Under the pieces are notes generated by a model. That model was not told the origin of the DNA. It saw only the letters and a program-made list of their open reading frames with translations, and made no database searches. 64,000 nt of DNA from Pleurocapsa minor HA4230-MV1. Its GTDB lineage: Bacteria > Cyanobacteriota > Cyanobacteriia > Cyanobacteriales > Xenococcaceae. Below are positions 53,802 to 62,635 of the stretch, piece by piece (within the stretch, counting starts at the first letter, position 1; the number at the start of each line of letters is the position of its first letter). The stretch covers positions 248,001 through 312,000 of the forward strand of contig JAHHHZ010000011.1 in assembly GCA_019359095.1 (NCBI GenBank), in the 5' to 3' direction. The translations under genes were made by a program, and so were the position numbers.

Positions 53802-56720
53802 ATAAGCCGCCATTCCTGTACAAGAACAGATCAAGTTGCGATCGCCATAGGCATTATTGATTCTACCTACAGTAGTCCAGAATTTGTGTTCTTTAGTCCA
53901 GGGTGCTGGATAAGCTGCCTGCTCACGGCTATAGGGATGCGACCAGTCGCCACAGATAATTGATTCTGCTGTATGAGGGGCATTTTTGAGCGGATTATCT
54001 TCGGGGTCAATCGAACCATCGGCGATCGCTTGTGCTTCTTGATAGATCGCTAGCATGGCATCACAATAGCGGTCTAGTTGCTCTTTGGATTCGCTTTCGG
54101 TAGGTTCAATCATGACCGTACCAATTACGGGCCAAGATACTGTAGGCGCATGGAAACCAAAGTCCATTAGTCTTTTGGCTACGTCGTCTACTTCTACCCG
54201 CGCCATTTTTTTCAAGGGACGCAAATCGATAATACATTCGTGAGCGACAAAACCTGATTCTCCTTTAAACAGTACCGAGTAACAGGGTTCAAGACGTTTT
54301 GCCATATAATTAGCGTTGAGAATGGCAACTTTAGTCGCTTGAGTTAAACCAGCCTCTCCCATCATGGCAATATACATCCAGGAGATCACCAGAATACTGG
54401 CACTTCCCCAGGGTGCAGCGGAAATAGCGCCAATTGGTTGAGCATCTTTTGGTGTGCTAGGGGTAGCAGGTAAAAAGGGTACTAAATGAGGCATTACACC
54501 AATCGGGCCTACTCCTGGCCCACCGCCACCGTGGGGAATACAGAAGGTTTTATGTAGATTTAAATGACAGACATCTGCACCAAAGTCTCCAGGACGACAT
54601 AAGCCAACTTGAGCATTCATGTTTGCCCCGTCCATGTAAACCTGTCCGTCATATTGATGCACGATCGCACAGATGCTTTTGATTTCTGCTTCAAATACTC
54701 CATGAGTTGAAGGATAAGTCACCATCAAGGCTGATAACTTGTCTTTGTGTTTCTCGGCTTTAGCCTGGAGGTCTTTCAGGTCGATATTGCCATCGCGATC
54801 GCATTTTACTGCTACAACTTTCATCCCACACATTACGGCACTGGCAGGGTTTGTCCCGTGAGCGGATTCGGGAATCAGACAGACATTGCGGTGTCCTTCT
54901 CCTCTGGAAAGATGATATTGGCGGATGACCTGTAGTCCTGCATACTCTCCTTGTGAGCCAGCATTGGGCTGTAAGGAGATCCCAGCAAAACCTGTAATTT
55001 CTCCCAGCCATGTTTCCAGCTCATTAAAGAGCTTTTGATAACCCTGAGTTTGCTCTAAAGGCGCAAAGGGATGAATATTGCCAAATTCCGCCCAAGTTAC
55101 GGGAATCATTTCTGCTGTGGCGTTAAGCTTCATCGTACATGAACCCAAAGGAATCATCGAGGTAGTTAGAGATAAGTCCTTGGTTTCTAGCTGATGTAAA
55201 TAGCGTAGTAGTTCTGTTTCCGAATGATAGCGGTTAAATACCTCGTCGGTTAAATACGAGCTGGTGCGTAGCTGTTCTGGTTTAATTGTTACGGACTGAG
55301 CATCGATTAATTCACAATCAAAAGGTAAATCCTGACTGCCAGCAAAGATCCGCCAAAGATCGACCAAGTCTTGCTCGGTAGTGGTTTCATCTAGGGAAAT
55401 ACCGATCGCATTGGTATCAAGCCAGCGTAAATTGATGTGATTACTCGCTGCAATTTGCACCAGATCTGCTGCGCTGTTTTCCCCTGTATTGACCCTAATG
55501 GTATCAAAGAAAGACTGGTTGGTAACTTCATAACCTAATTGCCTTAAACCTGTAGCTAAAGTAGCCGTGAGTAGATGAATTCTGGTGGCGATCGCCTTAA
55601 TTCCCGCAGCACCGTGATACACTCCATACATTGAGGCGATTACTGCTAATAAAACTTGAGCGGTACAGATGTTACTGGTAGCTTTTTCTCGGCGGATATG
55701 TTGCTCTCTGGTCTGTAGTGCTAAACGTAATGCAGGCTTGCCGTGTACGTCTTGAGAAACCCCGACAATACGACCAGGTACTTGACGCTGATATTTTTCT
55801 TTAGTCGCAAAATAGGCTGCATGCGGCCCTCCATAACCCAAGGGAACACCAAATCTTTGAGTGCTGCCGACAGCGATATCTGCGCCAAATTCTCCAGGAG
55901 GAGTCAATAGTGTCAGACTGAGAATATCTGCTGCTACGGTGGCTAATGCGCCAGCTTCATGAACCTGTTCGATAAAAGAACCATAGTCATTGATTGTGCC
56001 ATCTGTAGCAGGATACTGAAGTAAAGCACCAAAAATCGGCGTAGAAAAGTCAAAATTAGTGTAATTATCAATTATCACCTGAATACCTAGAGGTAAGGCG
56101 CGAGTTTTAACGACCTCGATAGTTTGAGGATGGCAACCTGCATCAATAAAGAAAGCATTAGCTTTAGTTTTGCACGCTCCATAACTCAGGCTCATGGCTT
56201 CAGCGGCGGCTGTCCCTTCATCCAGCAAAGAAGAGTTGGCAATTTCTAAACCAGTCAAGTCCACAATCATCGTCTGATAATTGAGTAGTGCTTCTAGTCT
56301 TCCTTGGGCAATTTCCGCCTGGTAGGGAGTGTAGGAAGTGTACCAGCCAGGATTTTCTAAAACGTTACGTAAAATTACCGCAGGAGTAATGCAGTTAGAG
56401 TAACCCCTGCCAATAAAAGAACGGTATACTTGATTTTGCTTGGCGATCGCTTTTAACCTAGCTAAAGCAGCAGACTCACTTTGGGCAACTGGCAACTGTA
56501 ATGGTTTATTAAGGCGAATTGCTGCGGGGACAGTTTGTTCAATCAGCGCGTCTAAACTATCAACCCCCAATATTTGCAGCATCTGGTTAATTTGCTGCTC
56601 ATTTACACCAATATGCCGTTGAGCAAAAATAGCAGTAGATTGGTTTACAGCACTTTGAGCGCTCGAATTTACTGAACCTGTAGCAATTTGAGATTCTGCT
56701 GCCAAATTTAAGTTAACCAT
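53796..56720 (-). CDS. gcvP: Glycine dehydrogenase (decarboxylating), P-protein
   Basis: A 974-residue single-chain P-protein, both halves fused as in most cyanobacteria. [17 protein letters not shown] opens the N-terminal half. The PLP-lysine region [20 protein letters not shown] (about 710-729) and [20 protein letters not shown] are intact. It decarboxylates glycine and passes the aminomethyl group to GcvH in photorespiratory glycine cleavage. gcvH lies immediately upstream, separated by 176 bp containing a terminator-like hairpin. gcvT is not in the window. Confidence 0.97.
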   Translation of the reverse strand: MVNLNLAAESQIATGSVNSSAQSAVNQSTAIFAQRHIGVNEQQINQMLQILGVDSLDALIEQTVPAAIRLNKPLQLPVAQSESAALARLKAIAKQNQVYRSFIGRGYSNCITPAVILRNVLENPGWYTSYTPYQAEIAQGRLEALLNYQTMIVDLTGLEIANSSLLDEGTAAAEAMSLSYGACKTKANAFFIDAGCHPQTIEVVKTRALPLGIQVIIDNYTNFDFSTPIFGALLQYPATDGTINDYGSFIEQVHEAGALATVAADILSLTLLTPPGEFGADIAVGSTQRFGVPLGYGGPHAAYFATKEKYQRQVPGRIVGVSQDVHGKPALRLALQTREQHIRREKATSNICTAQVLLAVIASMYGVYHGAAGIKAIATRIHLLTATLATGLRQLGYEVTNQSFFDTIRVNTGENSAADLVQIAASNHINLRWLDTNAIGISLDETTTEQDLVDLWRIFAGSQDLPFDCELIDAQSVTIKPEQLRTSSYLTDEVFNRYHSETELLRYLHQLETKDLSLTTSMIPLGSCTMKLNATAEMIPVTWAEFGNIHPFAPLEQTQGYQKLFNELETWLGEITGFAGISLQPNAGSQGEYAGLQVIRQYHLSRGEGHRNVCLIPESAHGTNPASAVMCGMKVVAVKCDRDGNIDLKDLQAKAEKHKDKLSALMVTYPSTHGVFEAEIKSICAIVHQYDGQVYMDGANMNAQVGLCRPGDFGADVCHLNLHKTFCIPHGGGGPGVGPIGVMPHLVPFLPATPSTPKDAQPIGAISAAPWGSASILVISWMYIAMMGEAGLTQATKVAILNANYMAKRLEPCYSVLFKGESGFVAHECIIDLRPLKKMARVEVDDVAKRLMDFGFHAPTVSWPVIGTVMIEPTESESKEQLDRYCDAMLAIYQEAQAIADGSIDPEDNPLKNAPHTAESIICGDWSHPYSREQAAYPAPWTKEHKFWTTVGRINNAYGDRNLICSCTGMAAYK

Positions 56721-56747
56721 ACAAGCTTTAAAATTAGATTTTTAGAT

Positions 56748-56788
56748 AAAAAAAGGGTGGCTTATTGCCAATAAGTTAGCTCAACCAC
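56748..56788 (-). terminator. Terminator-like hairpin just upstream of gcvP (possible attenuator)
   Basis: On the minus strand GTGG and CCAC enclose the hairpin CTTATT-GGC-AATAAG, followed by seven T. The T run ends only 27 bp before the gcvP ATG. It could end gcvH transcripts or attenuate gcvP. A separate hairpin CTACTC-CTTAAAAT-GAGTAG lies upstream. No glycine-riboswitch core was recognised. Confidence 0.6.
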
Positions 56789-56896
56789 TATTAACAACGA
56801 TTTGTAATAAATAGTAACAAACTCTACTCATTTTAAGGAGTAGCCAATTTGTCAATAATTCAAATATTTATTGCCGTGCTACTGAAAACATACAGT

Positions 56897-57295
56897 TTAT
56901 TCTTCCACTCCTTCTACCTGAGCGCGATATTCAGCAGCAGAAAGGGCATCTTCCAGTTCAGCGTCAGGATCGTCAACTTTGACCTTGATTAACCAACCTT
57001 CGCCATAGGGATCTTGGGCAAGGGTTTCTGGAGCATCAATGGCGACTTCGTTGCGCTCTACAACTGTCCCTGAAACGGGAGGATATAAATCTTCAACTGC
57101 CTTAACAGATTCGATAGTGCCGATAGTTTCGCCAACTTCCACTGCATCACCAACTTCAGGAAGCTCTAGAAAAACGACATCTCCTAACTGATCGAGAGCA
57201 AAAGCACTAACTCCAATGGTGGCAACTTCGCCATCAAAACGAACATATTCGTGACTATCTAGATATTTTAAGTCTTCTGGATATTCTATCTCCAT
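56897..57295 (-). CDS. gcvH: Glycine cleavage system H protein
   Basis: About 132 residues from the ATG at 57295; an upstream ATG (57319) would add eight residues. I prefer 57295 because [20 protein letters not shown] matches the usual start and AGAAGGGTA lies just before it. The lipoyl-lysine is in [18 protein letters not shown]. It shuttles the aminomethyl group from GcvP. Likely co-regulated with gcvP downstream. Confidence 0.95.
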   Translation of the reverse strand: MEIEYPEDLKYLDSHEYVRFDGEVATIGVSAFALDQLGDVVFLELPEVGDAVEVGETIGTIESVKAVEDLYPPVSGTVVERNEVAIDAPETLAQDPYGEGWLIKVKVDDPDAELEDALSAAEYRAQVEGVEE

Positions 57296-57479
57296 AATTA
57301 CCCTTCTAATCGTAAGCAAAGACTAGTTTACAACGAATAATCTAATATTTCCTCCTTCCGCTTGAAGCTAGCAAAACTAAAAACCCTGTTGGGAGTAAAA
57401 CGAGCAAAATAATTTACCAAAAAAGCTTTGAGCTTTTAGTTATTAGCTTTTAGCTCTAAAGATTACCTCAGTAAACAGC

Positions 57480-57563
57480 TATAGCAATCCTAAATGAAAT
57501 GAGAAATTTCTACTACCTAAAAACCAATCAATGTAGTTTCATGAATCAAATAGGACTGCTATA
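57480..57563. mobile_element. TATAGCARTCCTA-type MITE-like element, compact 84-bp copy
   Basis: TATAGCAATCCTAAATGAAA at the left and TTTCATGAATCAAATAGGAC then TGCTATA at the right form imperfect terminal inverted repeats of about 27 bp beginning and ending in TA. The element has no coding capacity. Related ends occur at 36573 and 8289. Confidence 0.75.
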
Positions 57564-57598
57564 GGTAGCTAATAGCTGATAGCTCCAAAAGTAGCCCT

Positions 57599-59020
57599 TT
57601 ATAATCCTCTCGATATTTGCCAGTATTTTTGCACCAACTGATAGCGGAAAGTATACATACTGCCTGAAAGATTATCTTCTTGCACGAGATAATAGTCTTT
57701 GAGCAACAGGCGTAAAACTGTGCGCGCCATTTCCTTATCTTTGGTTTCGGGTTCACTTTTGAGATATTGCCAAAGTCGCGAAAAAGAAGTGGCAGGATTG
57801 ATCGATAGGATATCTAAAATTTCTAAGGCGTAAGGTTTTTGCTCTTCACTGTAGTAGTTGTCGATCCGCTCACGATAGTGATCCATTTTCCAGAGATTTA
57901 ATGAGCTACGCAGACATTCATTGACCGTTCTGGCAATAACTTCTGAGTCAATTTCGCTCTCTACAGCTTTAAATTGATTGATTAAGTGATGGATGTAAAA
58001 AGGAATACAGTCGGCAGCCAAGGCTATATTCTCAGCAGTTTGCTGTAAATCAACTACAGGTATGTCTTCCCCTTGCAACAGATTAATAGTCAGTTGAGTC
58101 GCTTCCTCCAGGGATAATGGTTGTCCCTCAATCGGATACATATCGTTAGTCGGATCGTTGCTATAACCTGCTTTCTGAAGGTTTTTAATAATATGGTGCA
58201 ACCCAATTGAGCCAGAAAATACCATCCGCACATCGGGATAAGTTTGACGGAGCGATCGCAAACTATCTAAAATTTCCATAGCTGTTTCGTCGCTAAAGTT
58301 GCCCAACATATGCGGCATCTCATCCCAAATTAAGACAATTTGTTTGTCTTGGAGAGTAACTAAATCTTCAATAGTTTTAGTCAAGAGAATTTTCCAATGT
58401 TCGGCTGCTACTTCAGGAAATTGATAGCCGTCAAAGTAACTTCCTGTTAGTTGACTCAGATATTCTCGGACTCTTCTGGCTGTACCAACATCCCTCAAAT
58501 ATGTCTCGGTATCTTGCCAAACTGCTTCGACAAATTCAATCGGTGTTCTAATTCCTTCTAAGTCTCGATAGATTGGCAGCATATCGGCTTTGGCTTCAGC
58601 CGTCATTTTCTTGAGGATGCTGCTTTTCCCAATTCTGCGCTCACCGCTAAAAATTAGACTTTGCTGTTGCAGATGTGACCAAAGACGCTCAATTAACTCT
58701 TCTCTGCCGACAATTTCATCTGGAGCAATTTGTCCCCCTGGATTGGCTTTAAAATCTTCTCGTTTAAACTTAAAGCTCTCAATTTGATCGTTCCATTCTC
58801 TTTCTGGTTGAGAAGCGCTATTCCAGTCGAGATTTAATTCTTGACACAGGCGAATGAAGGTATTTAGAGCTACAGGCTTACAGTTGATAAATTTAGAAAC
58901 TGAAGAACGGGATACTTCTAGACGTTCGGCAAGAGAACGTTGAGTTAATTGCTTGATTGCTAGAGATTCTTCGACTTTCGGTATCCATTCGCTGTTTAAC
59001 TGTAAGGAGCTACGTACCAT
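57599..59020 (-). CDS. HTH-AAA ATPase of unknown role (STAND-like regulator)
   Basis: About 473 residues from the ATG at 59020; a start at 59107 would add 29 residues unlike the family. The N-terminal helix-turn-helix (about 10-65; LTQRSLAERLEVSRSSVSKF) resembles the one at the start of cyanobacterial NB-ARC and AAA-like proteins. An ATPase domain follows with VGREELIERLW, Walker A GERRIGKSSIL, Walker B IVLIWDEMPHML and sensor FSGSIGLHHII. The C-terminal part (about 340-473) is helical and could be winged-helix. It has no visible partner gene and sits in a repeat-rich pocket. It may be a solitary sensor or a defence-type ATPase; neither is shown. Confidence 0.8.
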   Translation of the reverse strand: MVRSSLQLNSEWIPKVEESLAIKQLTQRSLAERLEVSRSSVSKFINCKPVALNTFIRLCQELNLDWNSASQPEREWNDQIESFKFKREDFKANPGGQIAPDEIVGREELIERLWSHLQQQSLIFSGERRIGKSSILKKMTAEAKADMLPIYRDLEGIRTPIEFVEAVWQDTETYLRDVGTARRVREYLSQLTGSYFDGYQFPEVAAEHWKILLTKTIEDLVTLQDKQIVLIWDEMPHMLGNFSDETAMEILDSLRSLRQTYPDVRMVFSGSIGLHHIIKNLQKAGYSNDPTNDMYPIEGQPLSLEEATQLTINLLQGEDIPVVDLQQTAENIALAADCIPFYIHHLINQFKAVESEIDSEVIARTVNECLRSSLNLWKMDHYRERIDNYYSEEQKPYALEILDILSINPATSFSRLWQYLKSEPETKDKEMARTVLRLLLKDYYLVQEDNLSGSMYTFRYQLVQKYWQISRGL

Positions 59021-59304
59021 ATTGCTTTGATATTGCTTTGCTAGTCTTGTCAAGATAACCGCAGAAATTGAGCTTGGGGGATGCGTGGGCTGACCGCGCA
59101 TATCCAACCATGCTGTTGAGACTGTATTAAGCTATCACAACTAATGTTAATAAATTGAAATTGTTGAAAATCGTTGCTTTAAGCCTCGATCGCGAGCTAG
59201 AAAAAATGGCGATCGCCAAGATAAAAATGCGATCGCCATCTCATACTAAATCCGATTCTCAACAATAACTTTGTGGTAAACAGTTTAATTCCGCTGAAAC
59301 TTTA

Positions 59305-59327
59305 TTACCCATTACCCATTACCCATT
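59305..59327. repeat. TACCCAT heptamer array
   Basis: Three copies of TACCCAT run into the left arm of an 18-bp inverted repeat. A related pair occurs just past the right arm. Confidence 0.8.
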
Positions 59328-59365
59328 GGTGACAAGTTAAGGGACTACGTTGTTTGTCAATCGTT

Positions 59366-59397
59366 TTTAGCTTCTAGCTTCTAGCCTCTAGCTTTTG
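59366..59397. repeat. AGCTTCT heptamer array
   Basis: About four 7-bp units (AGCTTCT with variants) within the inverted-repeat-bounded region. Confidence 0.8.
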
Positions 59398-59485
59398 AGG
59401 GATTTTGAAGGAAAGCTTCTTCAAAGAGTGGCGAGCGCGAATTTAGTCTAGCTTTAATCCATATTTTAGTTGTCAGCAATTCAAT

Positions 59486-59521
59486 CGTTACTTGTTACTT
59501 GTTACTCGTTACTCGTTACTC
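59486..59521. repeat. GTTACTC/GTTACTT heptamer array
   Basis: Five 7-bp units, two GTTACTT followed by three GTTACTC, within the same inverted-repeat-bounded region. Confidence 0.85.
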
Positions 59522-59612
59522 AGTTGACAACTAGCTCTTTTGCTTAACTTGTCACCAATGCCTATTACCCATTACCTTTGCTCAACTTTTAAATGTTGTA
59601 TCCCAACAGGAT

Positions 59613-62309
59613 TTAAGAAGCTTCTTTTTTAGCAGTAGTTTTTTTCTTAGCTGTAGTAGTTTTCTTTTTCGTGGTGCTAGTCTTTTTCTTAGCTGTGGTA
59701 GTTTTCTTTTTCGTGGTGCTAGTCTTTTTCGTTGCTGCTTTTTCGTCCAACAACTCCAACGCTTTTTCTAAAGTTATTTCTTCTACAGTTTCCCCTTCAG
59801 GTAAGCCGACGTTAATCTTGCCATACTTGATATAGTTACCGTAAGGCCCTTGATAGATGTTAATTGGCTCTTTATCCCCTGGATGCACACCTAATTCCCG
59901 TAAAGGAGTCTTTTTGCTGCCACCACGACCACGTTTAGGTTGTGCCAGTAGTTCCAAAGCACGTTCCAGGGTAACAGTCAGCACATCATCTTCTGCTTTA
60001 AGCGATCGGTAGTCTCGCTGTAATTTGGTGTCCTCTGGGCCTTTAAACTCGTGAACTACATAAGGGCCAAAACGACCGAGAGCAGCTTTGATTTTCCCTT
60101 CTGTTGCAGGGTGCTGTCCCAATAGGCGGGGTAGAGATAATAACCCAACTGCCATTTCTAAAGTCACATCATCTTTAGTGGCATCAGTTTTACTATCCTT
60201 TTTCGGGATCGAACTCATTTTGGGCTTAGGATTCTCTTCAGTTTTATCCCCCAACTGGACGTAAGGGCCATACTTACCGACCTTGAAGTAGATTGGTTCC
60301 CCAGTTTCAGGGTGAAGACCAACTTTTTCGGGCCCTTCTTTTTTCTGGCGAATTAAAGCTTCAATTTGCTCTGGATTGAGATCCGCTGGAGTCAAATCGT
60401 CGGGAATGGATACCTTGATAACTTCGCTGGTTCCATCTTCGGCAATTATTTCGATGTATGGGCCATATTTACCAATACGGACGATCGCATCCAGATTTTC
60501 TAGATGAATTGTCTTGGCGATCGCTGGTTCGATCTCTTCTGTTTTGACATCAATTTGGGTTTTTAGACCTGTTTCTCCCTGATAGAACTTTTTGAGGTAG
60601 GGAATCCATTCTGCACCACCACGGGCAATTTCATCTAGAGTCTGCTCCATTTTGGAAGTAAACTCGGTGTTGACCAAATCGGGAAAGTGTTCTTCCAACA
60701 GCGCCGTCACGGCAAAGGCAGTAAAGGTGGGAATTAAAGCTTTACCCCGCATTTGAACATAACCGCGATCGACAATCGTTCCCATGACGGTAGCATAGGT
60801 ACTTGGACGACCAATACCTTCTTTTTCTAAAGTTTTAACCAAAGATGCTTCGGTGTATCTAGCAGGGGGTTGGGTTTCATGTCCAATGGCTTCTAATTCT
60901 TTACATTCAGGCTTGTCTCCCTTTTTAAGAGGAGGTAGAGGAACGGCTTGATCTTCTAAAGCGACATCAGGATTATCTGAACCCTCGACATAGGCGCGGA
61001 AGAAACCAGGAAAATCAATTTTTTTACCGTTGGCGCGGAATACAGCATTGTCCACCGTGACATCAACGGCAATTTGGGTCAAGCGCGCATCTGCCATTTG
61101 ACAGGCGACAGTACGCTTCCAAATTAGGTCGTAAAGCTTAAATTCCCGATCTTTGAGCTTGGTTTCGCTGGGAGTACGAAAAGACTCTCCCGCAGGACGG
61201 ATGGCTTCGTGGGCTTCCTGTGCGCCCTTACTGCTAGTGCTGTATTGACGAGGCTTAGAGCTAAGATATTCCTTACCATATTTCTGCTCAATACATTCCC
61301 GTGCAGCGGCGATCGCCTGTTGGGACAAATGTACTGAATCGGTTCGCATATAGGTAATAAAGCCTTTTTCATAGAGCTTTTGGGCTACGCTCATGGTTTC
61401 CCTGGCAGATAGACCTAATTTACGATTGGAGTCAATCTGTAGGGTGGAAGTGGTAAAAGGAGCATAAGGCTTACGCTTAGAAGCCTTTTCTTCTCGATTA
61501 GTTACTGTCCAAGTCTGGTCGATCACTCGCTCTTTGAGCTTGTTGGCTTCTGTCTCATTCAGCAGCACCACATCTCGACCTTCGGCGATCTTGCCTGTAT
61601 CAGGGTCGAAGTCGCTACCCGTGGCTAATCTCTTGCCATCTAAAGTAATTAGTTTGGCTTCAAACGGCTCTTTATTCTGTTCCAAATCTGCTTTGAGATC
61701 CCAATAACCTCCAGACTGAAACGCCCGACGTTCTCTTTCCCTGAGAACAGTTAAGCGCACTGCTACCGATTGAACTCGTCCTGCGGATAAACCCCAAGAA
61801 ATCTTTTTCCACAATAGAGGGGAAACAGTATAACCTACCAGGCGGTCTAAAATACGGCGTGTTTCTTGAGCGTGTACGAGATCTTGATCCACCTCACGAC
61901 AGTCTAGTAAAGCTTTTTGAATTGCCTCTTTGGTAATCTCATGAAATACCATGCGTTTGACTGGCACTTTAGGCTTCAAAATCTCCAATAAATGCCAGCT
62001 AATGCTTTCCCCTTCACGATCTTCATCCGTCGCCAGAATTAGCTCGTCTGCGTTTTTCAGGGCGGTCTTTAATTCTTTAACTACCTTCTTTTTCTTATCA
62101 GGCACAACGTAGATCGGTTGGAACTCATCTTCGATGTTGATGCCTAAAGTAGCCCACTTCTTATCTTTAAAGGCAGGAGGAATCTCTTTGGCTGAGGGGG
62201 GCAAATCTCGGACATGACCCATTGATGCCTCAACCTGATAGCCAGAGGGCAGATAATTACGAATAGTACGCGCTTTGGTAGGAGACTCGACAATAACTAA
62301 TGTTGACAT
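59613..62309 (-). CDS. topA: DNA topoisomerase I
   Basis: An 898-residue type IA topoisomerase. The Toprim domain (1-140; LVIVESPTKARTIRNYLPSG, DEDREGESISWHL) and the active-site Tyr in GFITYMRTDSVHLS (about 312) are intact. Instead of C4 zinc ribbons, the C-terminal part has four or five repeats of the type GKYGPYIEI / GRFGPYVVHEF, as in cyanobacteria and some others. The last 40 residues are an almost pure Lys/Thr/Ala tail that probably binds DNA and is encoded by tandem repeats. It relaxes negative supercoils. Divergent from ndhB. Confidence 0.97.
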   Translation of the reverse strand: MSTLVIVESPTKARTIRNYLPSGYQVEASMGHVRDLPPSAKEIPPAFKDKKWATLGINIEDEFQPIYVVPDKKKKVVKELKTALKNADELILATDEDREGESISWHLLEILKPKVPVKRMVFHEITKEAIQKALLDCREVDQDLVHAQETRRILDRLVGYTVSPLLWKKISWGLSAGRVQSVAVRLTVLRERERRAFQSGGYWDLKADLEQNKEPFEAKLITLDGKRLATGSDFDPDTGKIAEGRDVVLLNETEANKLKERVIDQTWTVTNREEKASKRKPYAPFTTSTLQIDSNRKLGLSARETMSVAQKLYEKGFITYMRTDSVHLSQQAIAAARECIEQKYGKEYLSSKPRQYSTSSKGAQEAHEAIRPAGESFRTPSETKLKDREFKLYDLIWKRTVACQMADARLTQIAVDVTVDNAVFRANGKKIDFPGFFRAYVEGSDNPDVALEDQAVPLPPLKKGDKPECKELEAIGHETQPPARYTEASLVKTLEKEGIGRPSTYATVMGTIVDRGYVQMRGKALIPTFTAFAVTALLEEHFPDLVNTEFTSKMEQTLDEIARGGAEWIPYLKKFYQGETGLKTQIDVKTEEIEPAIAKTIHLENLDAIVRIGKYGPYIEIIAEDGTSEVIKVSIPDDLTPADLNPEQIEALIRQKKEGPEKVGLHPETGEPIYFKVGKYGPYVQLGDKTEENPKPKMSSIPKKDSKTDATKDDVTLEMAVGLLSLPRLLGQHPATEGKIKAALGRFGPYVVHEFKGPEDTKLQRDYRSLKAEDDVLTVTLERALELLAQPKRGRGGSKKTPLRELGVHPGDKEPINIYQGPYGNYIKYGKINVGLPEGETVEEITLEKALELLDEKAATKKTSTTKKKTTTAKKKTSTTKKKTTTAKKKTTAKKEAS

Positions 62310-62635
62310 ATGAGATGGGATTAACGCAGTAAGATAGCTGGGATGAATTTTCTCTAGAGATTTTTTTGATCTATTTTTCTAATCTATAGTTATATTCCCT
62401 TAAACGACAAATATCTTTGTTGATTGATTGCAGAGCAGAATTGGTGAATCAATTAGCCTACTCAGCTTTAGCCTGGTTTTTACCATAACCTAAATTAACC
62501 TCTAGTTAATCTTCCGTTTGTTAAATAGCCAAAACATAATAAGCTGAAACAGGATCGGGATAGAGAGTTACAATCCTTTGTATAGCTCCTACAGCAATTT
62601 TTCAACTGTATTTATATCTGACTGTATCTAAATCT
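62310..62635. other. Divergent promoter region between topA and ndhB
   Basis: A 326-bp stretch with no gene or repeat, between two divergently transcribed genes, so it should hold both promoters. I see no unambiguous -35/-10 pair. Confidence 0.4.

Larger units (their letters stand above)
59324..59560. mobile_element. Candidate MITE-like element bounded by perfect 18-bp inverted repeats
   Basis: CATTGGTGACAAGTTAAG at the left end and its exact complement CTTAACTTGTCACCAATG at the right end bound 237 bp in the gap between topA and the HTH-ATPase. Inside are AGCTTCT (59366-59397) and GTTACTC-type (59486-59521) heptamer arrays. No ORF is present. Confidence 0.65.

Noticed and set aside
54747-55011. 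Short ORFs inside gcvP
   Set aside because: Out-of-frame shadows of a conserved enzyme with no ribosome-binding site.
56721-56896. Glycine riboswitch before gcvP
   Set aside because: The hairpin and T run resemble an expression platform, but the conserved glycine aptamer core could not be recognised.
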